This document shows, piece after piece, positions 4,598-10,672 of a stretch of DNA of 10,672 nt. The notes below the pieces were generated by a model. The model searched no databases. It saw only the letters and a program-made list of their open reading frames with translations, and had not been told where the DNA came from. Each line of letters opens with the position of its first letter. Position 1 is the first letter of the stretch. The stretch is taken from contig KI543215.1 in NCBI GenBank assembly GCA_000496215.1, forward strand, positions 48,458 to 59,129, in the 5' to 3' direction. A program made the translations under genes and the position numbers. The DNA is from an uncultured archaeon A07HN63. GTDB taxonomy: Archaea; Halobacteriota; Halobacteria; Halobacteriales; Haloferacaceae.

Positions 4598-7302
4598 ATG
4601 TCGCAGGGAATCGTCGGCCAGTTCCACGCGCTCAAAGCCGACAGCGATGCCGACCTGCTGGCGATGCAATGCGGCGATTTCTACGAGTTCTTCGACGACG
4701 ACGCCGAGTGTGTCGCCGCCGAACTCGATCTGACGACCTCGACGAAATCCTCCGGCGGCGAGAGCTATCCGATGGCCGGCGTCCCGGTCGACGAGCTGCA
4801 ACCCTACCTCACCGCCCTGGTCGAACGCGGTTACACGGTCGCCGTCGCCGATCAGTTCGAGACCGACGACGGCGACTTCCGCCGGGAGGTCACCCGCCGC
4901 GTCACGCCGGGCACCCTGCTCGAAACCGCCGACAGCGACGCCCAGTATCTCGCGGCGGTCGTCGCACCGAGCGAGCAATCTGAGAGGGAGTCGACCGGTC
5001 CCTACGGCCTCGCGTTCGCCGACATCACGACCGGCCAGTTTCTCGTCACCGAGGTCGACGACGCTGAGGGGGCGGTCGCCGAGTGCTATCGGTTCGACCC
5101 GGTCGAACTGCTTCCCGGCCCGGCGGTTCGCACGGACGACGACTTCCTCGCCGCGGTCACCGACCGCAGCGACGCCGAGGTGAGCCTGCACACCACAGAT
5201 GCCTTCGCGCCCGGCCGTGCGAGCCACGCCGTCGACCAGCAGTTCGGCGACGAGACCGCCGACACCGTTGGGCTGGACTCCGAGCTGGCGATCCGGGCGG
5301 CCGGCGCGATCATCGGGTACGTCGAGGAAACGGGCGTCGGCGTCCGGGAGTCGATGACGCGGCTCCAGCCCTACACCGCCGACGACCACCTGACGCTGGA
5401 CGCGACGACCCAGCGCAACCTCGAACTCGTCGAGACGATGCAGGGCGACAGCGAGGGATCGCTGCTGGCGACGGTCGACCACACGGTCACGAGTCCGGGC
5501 CGACGGCTGCTGCGGGAGTGGCTCACTCGCCCGCGACGCGACCGGGCAACGCTGGATCACCGACTCGATAGCGTCGACGCGCTGGCGACGGCCGCACTCC
5601 GCCGACAACGGCTCCAGGAGACACTTGACGGCGCATCTGATCTTGAGCGTCTCGCCAGCCGCGTCGCCAGCGGGAGCGCGGGCGCGACCGAGTTGCTCTC
5701 GATTCGCGAGACGCTGGCCCTGCTGCCAGAAATCGCGGGCGAACTCACCGACGGCGACCTCGCTGACTCGCCGCTGCCCGCCGTCCTTGACGACATCGAC
5801 CGGGAAGCCGCGGCCGACCTCCGGGAGATGCTGGCCGACGCTATCGTCGACGACCCACCCCAGACCGTCACGCAGGGCGGACTGTTCAAGCGGGGCTACC
5901 ACGACGAGCTTGACGAGCTAATCGAGCAACACGAGTCCGCCAAGGCGTGGATCGACGGGCTGGCCGACCGCATCAAGTCCACCCACGACCTGACGCACGT
6001 CTCGGTCGACCGCAACACGACCGACGGCTACTACATCCAGGTCGGCCAGTCGGAAGCCGACAGCGTCCCCGACGCCTTCTCGCACGTCAAGACCCTCAAA
6101 AATTCCAAACGGTTCGTCACCGACGAGCTGGCCGAGCGGGAGCGCGAGATCCTTCGGCTCGAAGAGCAGCGCGGTGATCTCGAATACGAGCTGTTTGAGG
6201 AGCTCCGCGAGACGGTTGCCGAACAGTCGGCGTTGCTGCAGAATGTCGGCCGCGCGATTGCCGAACTCGACGTGTACTGCTCGCTGGCCGACCACGCCGC
6301 AGCAACGACTGGTGTCGCCCGACGCTTGCCGAACCGGGCGCACTCGATATCGACGGGGGTCGCCATCCGGTCGTCGAGCAAACCACGGAGTTCGTGCCCA
6401 ACGACCTCCGACTCGACCGCGAGCGGGGCTTCCTGCTCGTGACGGGGCCGAACATGAGCGGGAAATCGACCTACATGCGGCAGGCAGCGCTCATCACACT
6501 GCTGGCCCAGATCGGGAGTTTCGTGCCTGCGGACGCGGCGACCGTTGGCGTGGTCGACGGGATCTATACCCGCGTTGGCGCGCTCGACGAGCTCGCACAG
6601 GGCCGGTCGACGTTCATGGTCGAGATGCAGGAACTCTCCAACATTCTCCATTCGGCGACTGACGAGTCGCTGGTCATCCTTGACGAGGTCGGCCGCGGGA
6701 CCGCCACCTACGACGGGATTTCGATTGCGTGGGCCGCCACCGAATACATCCACAACCGGATCGGCTGTCACTGTCTGTTTGCGACCCACTACCACGAGTT
6801 GACCGCGCTGGCCTCGCATCTCGACCGCGTCGGCAACGTCCACGTCGCCGTCGCCAACGAGGGCGAGGGTGATGACGACATCACCTTCCTGCGCACCGTC
6901 GAGGAGGGGGCGACCGACCGCTCCTACGGGATTCACGTCGCCGACCTCGCGGGCGTGCCGGAGCCGGTCGTCGGTCGCGCACGCGACGTGCTCGACCGGC
7001 TCCGCTCGGAGAAAGCCATCGAAGCGAAAGGTAGCGGCTCCAGCGAGTCGACACAGGCCGTCTTCGACCTCAGTGCTGGGGAGTTCCGGGCGGCCGACGA
7101 CGGTACGGAGACGGCGTCGTCGCCCGCGGACGCGGCGGCGGAGCCGGCCGACGACGCGACATCGCAGCTCGATGCCGAGATGGAATCGGTGCTCTCAGCC
7201 CTGCAGACGACAGATATCGACGAAACCCCACCCGTTGAACTGATGGCGAAAGTCGAGCAGTGGCAGGAGCAACTCGACGACAGCGCGTTCCAGCAGCAGT
7301 GA
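4598..7302 (+). pseudogene. mutS: mutS, DNA mismatch recognition ATPase, broken by a one-base frameshift near 6300
   Basis: MutS dimers find mismatches and recruit MutL. With one base restored the gene encodes 901 residues, normal for haloarchaeal MutS1. The N-terminal domain has the mismatch-wedge motif GDFYEFF (F28-x-E30). Connector and core domains follow, then the clamp (KTLKNSKRFVT, TDELAEREREILRLEEQ). The ATPase has Walker A GPNMSGKST (about 617-625, from base 6445), Walker B VILDEVGRGT (about residues 693-702) and the FATHYHEL histidine (about 731). After the ATPase comes an acidic, alanine-rich linker and a final LMAKVEQWQEQL helix. The first frame (4598-6442) reads MutS up to LADHAAA. 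The second frame reads WCRPTLAEPGAL, GGRHPVVE and on to the stop at 7302. The switch lies at about 6298-6308 and fits one missing base (GCN-AAC-GAC-TGG expected). As written, the product would lack the whole ATPase. This may be a sequencing error. Confidence 0.93.
6298..6310 (+). other. Frameshift point in mutS
   Basis: The bases GCAGCAACGACTGG switch from frame 2 (LADHAAATT...) to frame 1 (...NDWCRPT). One missing base between the second GCN codon and AAC-GAC-TGG restores continuous MutS sequence, for example GCA-AAC, where AAA has become AA. No slippery heptamer or strong downstream pseudoknot suggests programmed shifting. Confidence 0.85.
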
Positions 7303-7304
7303 AC

Positions 7305-7342
7305 ACGGGTGTTTCGGCGAGATATCGGCCGCCGACACCCGT
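7305..7342 (+). terminator. Strong hairpin after mutS
   Basis: ACGGGTGT (7305-7312) pairs perfectly with ACACCCGT (7335-7342). After a two-T bulge, CGGCG (7315-7319) pairs with CGCCG (7330-7334), giving 13 base pairs around a ten-base loop. It begins two bases after the mutS stop. There is no T-run behind it, so RNA 3'-end protection or processing is as likely as classic termination. Confidence 0.5.
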
Positions 7343-7417
7343 CACGCCGCACGAACCGTCCTAGAACATACTGGTTTGCGGTTCGACGCTGATATCAAGA
7401 AAAAGCCATTAGAGGCG

Positions 7418-7490
7418 TTTGTAAAATGTCTAAGCGGTTTTGATTTGCTTATAAAATGTCAGACGAGCTCATTTTTTGACCTTTTATGTC
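7418..7490. repeat. Three AT-rich (T)AAAATGTC-like motifs spaced exactly 30 bp
   Basis: TAAAATGTC occurs at 7422-7430 and 7452-7460, and a related TTTTATGTC at 7482-7490. The shared ATGTC core therefore repeats at exactly 30-bp steps, close to three DNA turns. The middle copy, CTTATAAAATG (7448-7458), also reads as a strong TATA box. The block lies in the AT-rich gap upstream of the gene at 7564. It may be a set of phased regulator sites or tandem promoter elements. Confidence 0.45.
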
Positions 7491-7512
7491 GTGAATCGGA
7501 GCGAATGCTCTG

Positions 7513-7523
7513 GGTATTATATA
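7513..7523 (+). promoter_or_regulatory. Probable promoter (TATA) of the 7564-8099 gene pair
   Basis: The bases GTATTATATATGG contain a run of A/T centred near 7518, about 45 bases before the ATG at 7564. Transcription would start near 7545, leaving a leader of about 20 bases that contains GGTGAG (7552-7557), a weak Shine-Dalgarno six bases before the ATG. A second TATA candidate lies at 7448-7456. Confidence 0.5.
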
Positions 7524-7563
7524 TGGATAAGGGGGCTTGTATGGAGCAGACGGTGAGCACTCG

Positions 7564-7815
7564 ATGACAGGTTCCACGTCAACTGTCGGACGCTCCGCCT
7601 CTGCCGAGACGGCCGAGCGTGCGGTTCGTCAGGGCCAGCTGACGCTCACCCGCTCGGTTCGCTGGCTCGGCTTCTGGGCGGCCATCGCCCTTCCGGCGGT
7701 CTATCTGCCGGTCCTCTACGCTGGTATCGGGAATACCGGTGCAGTCGTCCTCGGACTGCTCGGTCTGCAACTGCTCGCTCTGCGTGCTGGACACAACTAC
7801 AACAACGACATATGA
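7564..7815 (+). CDS. Small two-helix membrane protein of unknown function (83 aa)
   Basis: The 83 residues comprise a polar N-terminal segment (about 1-34), a first hydrophobic helix at about 35-53 (LGFWAAIALPAVYLPVLYA) and a short GIGNTG turn. A second helix follows at about 58-73 (TGAVVLGLLGLQLLAL), with a polar end RAGHNYNNDI. I recognise no family name. The short turn between two helices predicts a hairpin in the cytoplasmic membrane with both ends on the same side. I start at the ATG at 7564 because of the weak upstream GGTGAG; an in-frame TTG at 7537 is possible but less likely. The stop overlaps the next gene's start in an ATGA (7812-7815), so the two are almost certainly co-transcribed and perhaps translationally coupled. 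The partner is a winged-helix-like protein. Confidence 0.75.
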   Translation: MTGSTSTVGRSASAETAERAVRQGQLTLTRSVRWLGFWAAIALPAVYLPVLYAGIGNTGAVVLGLLGLQLLALRAGHNYNNDI

Positions 7816-8099
7816 CTGCGACAGCCAAATCCGTTCACCCCGACGAATCGCCCGACACCGACGCCCCCGAGACCGATAGCTCTCAGTCGAAAGAGGCGCG
7901 CCTCGCCGACTACCTCCGCGAACGCGCGGAAGCCGGCGACATGTACTTCAAGAGCAAGTTCATCGCCGACGAGGTCGGGCTCTCGGCGAAGGAGATCGGC
8001 GCGCTGATCGTCAATCTCCAGGAATCGGTCGACGACCTGTCAATCGAGCGGTGGTCGTACACCGGCGCGACGACATGGCGCGTCGAGCAGACCGCCTGA
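7812..8099 (+). CDS. Winged-helix-like small haloarchaeal protein (DUF7123-type), 95 aa
   Basis: The first ~27 residues are acidic and probably disordered (HPDESPDTDAPETDSS). The rest looks like a compact winged helix-turn-helix: ARLADYLRERAEAGDMYFKSKFIADEVGLSAKEIGALIVNLQE, then LSIERWSYTGATTWRVEQ. YFKSKFIADEVGLSAKEIG is the helix-turn-helix core, and WSYTGATTWRVE would be the wing and last strand. From memory this matches the haloarchaeal family DUF7123, whose members are often annotated only by that name. The role is unknown; a DNA-binding regulator is an inference from the fold. It overlaps the preceding membrane-protein gene by ATGA, so the two form one unit. They sit between mutS and the Nudix-mutL pair. 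The phased repeats at 7418-7490 and the direct repeats at 8190-8254 are possible targets, untested. Confidence 0.8.
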   Translation: MTATAKSVHPDESPDTDAPETDSSQSKEARLADYLRERAEAGDMYFKSKFIADEVGLSAKEIGALIVNLQESVDDLSIERWSYTGATTWRVEQTA

Positions 8100-8137
8100 G
8101 ATCCGCTCCCGTCTACTCACCCCACTCCTTGCCGCTG

Positions 8138-8160
8138 ATTCCGTAGCCACAGCTACGAAT
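8138..8160 (+). terminator. Hairpin after the DUF7123-type gene
   Basis: CGTAGC (8142-8147) pairs with GCTACG (8152-8157) around CACA. ATT (8138-8140) also pairs with AAT (8158-8160) if one C is bulged, giving nine pairs. It lies about 40 bases past the stop at 8099. No T-run follows, so a terminator or RNA-processing role is only likely, not shown. Confidence 0.4.
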
Positions 8161-8189
8161 TCGCTTGCGCTCGTCGTGGTGACCGGGTA

Positions 8190-8254
8190 GGTCAGCGAGA
8201 CAACCGCATTGCTCCGTGAGGCAACCACATTGGTCAGTGAGGCAACAATGGATT
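8190..8254. repeat. Three imperfect 21-bp direct tandem repeats upstream of the Nudix-mutL pair
   Basis: Copies lie at 8190-8210, 8211-8231 and 8232-8254. Copies 1 and 2 agree at 16 of 21 positions. The shared core is GTGAGGCAACCACATT, written GCGAGACAACCGCATT in copy 1. The third copy keeps GGTCAGTGAGGCAAC and then diverges. CATTG/CAATG pentamers recur here and just downstream (8270-8274 and 8281-8285, an inverted pair). Two-turn spacing upstream of an operon suggests a cooperative binding site, but no regulator is known. Confidence 0.5.
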
Positions 8255-8365
8255 GATACGTACAAGCCACATTGTCCCACCAATGCGTTACTCGTTGTCG
8301 CTCTCCACGCTCACCACCGGTTGTGGCCATCCCGCCGGGCAGCTCGGGCCGGTCGCTCGACCGAC

Positions 8366-8370
8366 GGAGG
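8366..8370 (+). promoter_or_regulatory. Shine-Dalgarno deciding the Nudix start
   Basis: GGAGG lies seven bases before the ATG at 8378 and fixes the start there. The in-frame upstream extension to 8216 reads through the tandem repeats and encodes histidine- and arginine-rich sequence unlike haloarchaeal protein. Confidence 0.7.
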
Positions 8371-8377
8371 CACCACC

Positions 8378-8809
8378 ATGACCGAACAGCCGCTGATCGC
8401 CGAGGTGAGTCAGAAGGCGATCATCCGCTCGCCGGACGGCTCGTTGCTCGTGATGCAGGCCGACGACACGACGTGGGAGCTCCCCGGCGGGCGAATGGGG
8501 GCCTACGAGGAGCCACTCGTCGGCCTCAAACGCGAGATCAGAGAGGAGACCGGCCTCGATGTCGCGGTCGACGAGCCGGTTCACACGGCCGCGTGGCGCA
8601 ACGATCAGGGCCGGGGACGCTACAGCGTCGTCTACCGCTGTGACGCCGCCTCGACGGCCGTCTCCCTGAGCGACGAACACTGCGACTACGAGTGGGTCTC
8701 GCCCGAAACCGCCCGCGACGAGTTCCTCACCGTGAGCATCCACCAGACAGCCATCGACCGCCTGCTGGATGCCCCCGCCACCGGGCAGCAGCCAGCCGAC
8801 GATGACTGA
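8378..8809 (+). CDS. Nudix hydrolase (MutT-like), 143 aa
   Basis: The Nudix superfamily hydrolyses nucleoside diphosphates linked to another group. The box is perfect against GX5EX7REUXEEXGU: G38-RMGAY-E44-EPLVGLK-R52-E53-I-R-E56-E57-T-G-L60. E56/E57 are the metal-binding glutamates. The preceding WELPGGR and the N-terminal strand (KAIIRSPDGSLLVMQ) are typical. Length is normal for a single-domain Nudix protein of about 140-150 residues. The substrate cannot be read from sequence; cleaning of oxidised nucleotides, MutT-style, is one option and a sugar or cofactor substrate another. The ATG at 8378 has a good Shine-Dalgarno. The end overlaps the mutL start by eight bases (ATGACTGA), so the two genes are probably co-translated. 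That coupling is the best hint of a genome-maintenance role. Confidence 0.92.
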   Translation: MTEQPLIAEVSQKAIIRSPDGSLLVMQADDTTWELPGGRMGAYEEPLVGLKREIREETGLDVAVDEPVHTAAWRNDQGRGRYSVVYRCDAASTAVSLSDEHCDYEWVSPETARDEFLTVSIHQTAIDRLLDAPATGQQPADDD

Positions 8810-10409
8810 CAGCGAGTCCGAGCCGCAGGCGACCGAGATTCAGCCCCTCGACGACCGAACCGTCCAGCGAATCGCCGCCGGCGAAGTTGTCGAACGCCCG
8901 GCCTCGGTGATCAAGGAACTCCTCGAAAACAGCCTCGACGCCGGTGCGAGCCGGATTACTGTCACCGTTGCGGGTGGCGGCACCGAGTTCCTTCAGGTCA
9001 GCGACGACGGCCACGGCATCCCGGAATCCGAACTCGAACTCGCGGTCGCCGAACACGCGACCAGCAAGATCAGCGACATCGACGACCTCGCTGGCGTCGC
9101 CAGCCTTGGCTTCCGCGGCGAGGCCCTGTCGACGATCGGTGCCGTCTCGCGGTTGACGATTCGCTCGCGGCCGCCGGAGGCGAGTTCGGGTGCCGAAATC
9201 ACCGTCGAGGGCGGCGATGTCGGCGATATCGAACCTGCGGGCTGTCCCGAGGGGACGACCGTCGAGGTCGAGGACCTCTTTTTCAACACGCCGGCCCGCG
9301 AAAAGTTCCTCAAACAGGACCGCACCGAGTTCGACCACATCAACACCGTCGTCAGCCAGTACGCGCTGGCCAACCCCGACGTGGCGATCACGCTCGAACA
9401 CGACGGCCGGGAGCTGTTTGCGACCGAGGGCGCCGGCTCGCTTCGCTCGGCTGTCCTCTCCGTGTACGGCCGCGAGGTCGCCGAGTCGATGATCGACATC
9501 GAGTACGAGGCCGATGGCGACGGCCCAATCGAGGGTATCTCCGGGCTCGTCAGCGATCCCGAAACGACCCGCAGCACCCGTGAGTATCTGGCGACGTTCG
9601 TCAACGACCGCTACGTCACCGCGGCGACGCTCCGCAACGCCGTGATCGCCGGCTACGGCGGCCAGCTCGCCCCCGACCGCTATCCGTTCGCCGTGCTCTT
9701 CGTCGAGGTGCCGCCGGATGCGGTCGACGTGAACGTCCATCCCCGCAAGACCGAGGTTCGCTTCGACGACGAGGACACCGTCGAAACGGCGGTCCAGCAG
9801 GCTGTCGAGGACGCCCTCATCGACAACGGCCTGATCCGGTCGTCGGCGCCCCGAGGCCGGTCCGCGCCCGAGGAGACGACGATCCAGCCAGACACAGCAG
9901 CGGCCGATGCCGCCGATGGTGAAGGCGACACAGCCAGCACCGAGTCACCGACAGCCGAGGCGTCGACCACGCAGGACCAGGCCCCATCGTCGGCGTCAGC
10001 CAGCGGGCAGCAGTCGGTCGACGAAAGCGAGTCATCTGCCAAAGACGAGTCAGCCGCCGAAGACGAACCACCTACAGACAGCGAGACGCCAACGGCCGCC
10101 GATCCGGTCGACCCGGCTGCCGAGGATAGCTGGGTTGTCGACGACATCGACAGCGACGCGTCACCGACGACGCGCGCCGATACATCGTCAAGCGACTCGG
10201 TCCCAAGTGGGCTCGAATCCGGGTCGACAGTTGATTCGGCTTCGACTGACGCGGGTGACTCCGCATCGCAGGGACAGTCGGCAGCGACAGAGACAGCCGA
10301 GGCATCGACAACCGGGTCGGAGCCGCCGGCAACAGCACCGGAGGCGGGCGATTCACACGAACAGCGTGTCGACACCGACGAGCAACGAGCGGCAACCTCG
10401 ACGACCGAC

Positions 10410-10413
10410 GCCC
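10410..10413 (+). other. First frameshift point in mutL
   Basis: The frame of the N-terminal half (…TSTTDA) must change to that of PTTQRTLDGETTTG around here. Adding one C to the short C-run of GACGCCCGACG gives D-A-P-T-T-Q and restores the frame. The site lies in low-conservation linker, so the exact base is uncertain by a few codons. Confidence 0.75.
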
Positions 10414-10621
10414 GACGACTCAGCGGACACTCGACGGCGAGACGACGACCGGGAGTCGACAGTACGAGTCGCTGCCGGACCTCCGCGTGCTGGGGCAGCT
10501 ATACGACACCTATCTGGTGGCCGAGGCCGACGACGGCCTGCTGTTGATCGATCAGCACGCCGCCGACGAGCGGGTCAACTACGAGCGGCTGCAGCGCGCC
10601 CTCGGCGAGTCGCCAACCACC

Positions 10622-10640
10622 CAGCACTCGCCGACCGGTC
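10622..10640 (+). other. Second frame break(s) in mutL
   Basis: After GESPTTQ the frame becomes HSPTGHTRTDRPRGRA, unlike MutL, while another frame reads PVTLELTAREAA, as MutL should. Two single-base losses (CAG-[G]CA-CTC-GCC-GAC and GAC-[C]CG-GTC) give QALADPVTLEL. A single inserted base would also restore the end frame but gives QTRRPVTLEL, a less natural join. Confidence 0.65.
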
Positions 10641-10672
10641 ACACTCGAACTGACCGCCCGCGAGGCCGCGCT

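Larger units (their letters stand above)
8802..10672 (+). pseudogene. mutL: mutL, mismatch repair ATPase/endonuclease, frame-broken and running off the window
   Basis: MutL couples MutS mismatch recognition to strand cutting. I start at the ATG at 8802, which overlaps the Nudix stop. The N-terminal GHKL ATPase is intact: catalytic E39 in IKELLENSLDAGA, DDGHGIP (68-74), TSKI (87-90), GFRGEAL (103-109), LFFNTPAREKFL and the late HPRKTEVRF. A disordered linker of about 200 residues, rich in S, T, D, E and A, follows. The C-terminal domain carries the endonuclease motif DQHAADERVNYE (10550-10585), matching DQHA-x2-E-x4-E, but in a different frame. One missing base at about 10410-10413 explains the jump: GAC-GCC-CCG expected, then PTTQRTLDGE. 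Uncorrected, the product stops at TGA 10545-10547 before the endonuclease motif. A further shift at 10622-10640 is needed to reach PVTLELTAREAA. The 3' end lies beyond the window. Sequencing error is a live alternative. Confidence 0.9.

Noticed and set aside
4571..5902. 443-residue ORF on the - strand opposite mutS
   Set aside because: A long antisense frame is expected in GC-rich genes. It has no recognisable motif, while the + strand encodes conserved MutS domains.
6298..6310. Programmed ribosomal frameshift in mutS
   Set aside because: No slippery heptamer or adjacent stop and no convincing downstream pseudoknot. MutS is not known to use recoding, and a simple missing base explains it.
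7376..7567. 63-residue + strand ORF starting with TTG in the AT-rich gap
   Set aside because: It has a TTG start, a cysteine-rich non-acidic product and no Shine-Dalgarno. It reads through the phased motifs and TATA box, so the stretch is better explained as regulatory.
8190..8254. CRISPR array
   Set aside because: The repeats are contiguous, 21 bp and imperfect, with no spacers and no cas genes nearby.
8727..9740. 337-residue ORF on the - strand opposite mutL
   Set aside because: It is a shadow of the MutL ATPase domain with no motif of its own.

Overview
The window looks like chromosomal DNA from a haloarchaeon (class Halobacteria). The base composition is GC-rich. The proteins are strongly acidic and rich in D and E. 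Starts are often leaderless, with an AT-rich TATA-like box about 25-30 bases upstream. Recognised genes include an archaeal/eukaryotic-type L15e, a UbaA-like E1, an archaeal ThiD-ThiN fusion and a haloarchaeal-type MutS/MutL pair. All genes I accept are on the + strand. I do not assign a genus.

Layout. 1-396: the end of an unnamed, probably exported protein. 447-707: a small unrecognised gene behind an AT-rich, dyad-containing promoter region. 708-1038: no gene until a palindromic promoter and a foldable leader before rpl15e (1039-1629), which ends in a hairpin plus T-run. 1717-1872: a 51-residue acidic ORF. 1929-2753: ubaA, a SAMP/ThiS-type activating E1. 2883-4235: thiD-thiN, for thiamine phosphate synthesis. 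4286-4510: a CDGSH iron-sulfur protein. 4598-7302: mutS. 7303-7563: a strong hairpin, then an AT-rich region with phased repeats. 7564-8099: a two-gene unit of small membrane protein and winged-helix protein. 8100-8377: a hairpin and 21-bp tandem repeats. 8378-8809: a Nudix hydrolase overlapping mutL (8802 to the window end).

Functional themes. The first is small-molecule and sulfur chemistry (ubaA, thiDN, CDGSH). The second is genome maintenance (mutS, Nudix, mutL), with two small conserved-looking genes between the two repair genes.

The most notable observation is that both mismatch-repair genes carry frame breaks while the other genes read cleanly. mutS loses one base near 6300. mutL loses one base near 10410 and has one or two further breaks at 10622-10640. 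Most of these sites fit the loss of one base from a short homopolymer run. That makes sequencing or assembly error a serious alternative to real loss of mismatch repair. The best candidate for something undescribed is the structured leader before rpl15e, which could be an autoregulatory r-protein leader. I found no CRISPR array, insertion sequence, tRNA or rRNA.
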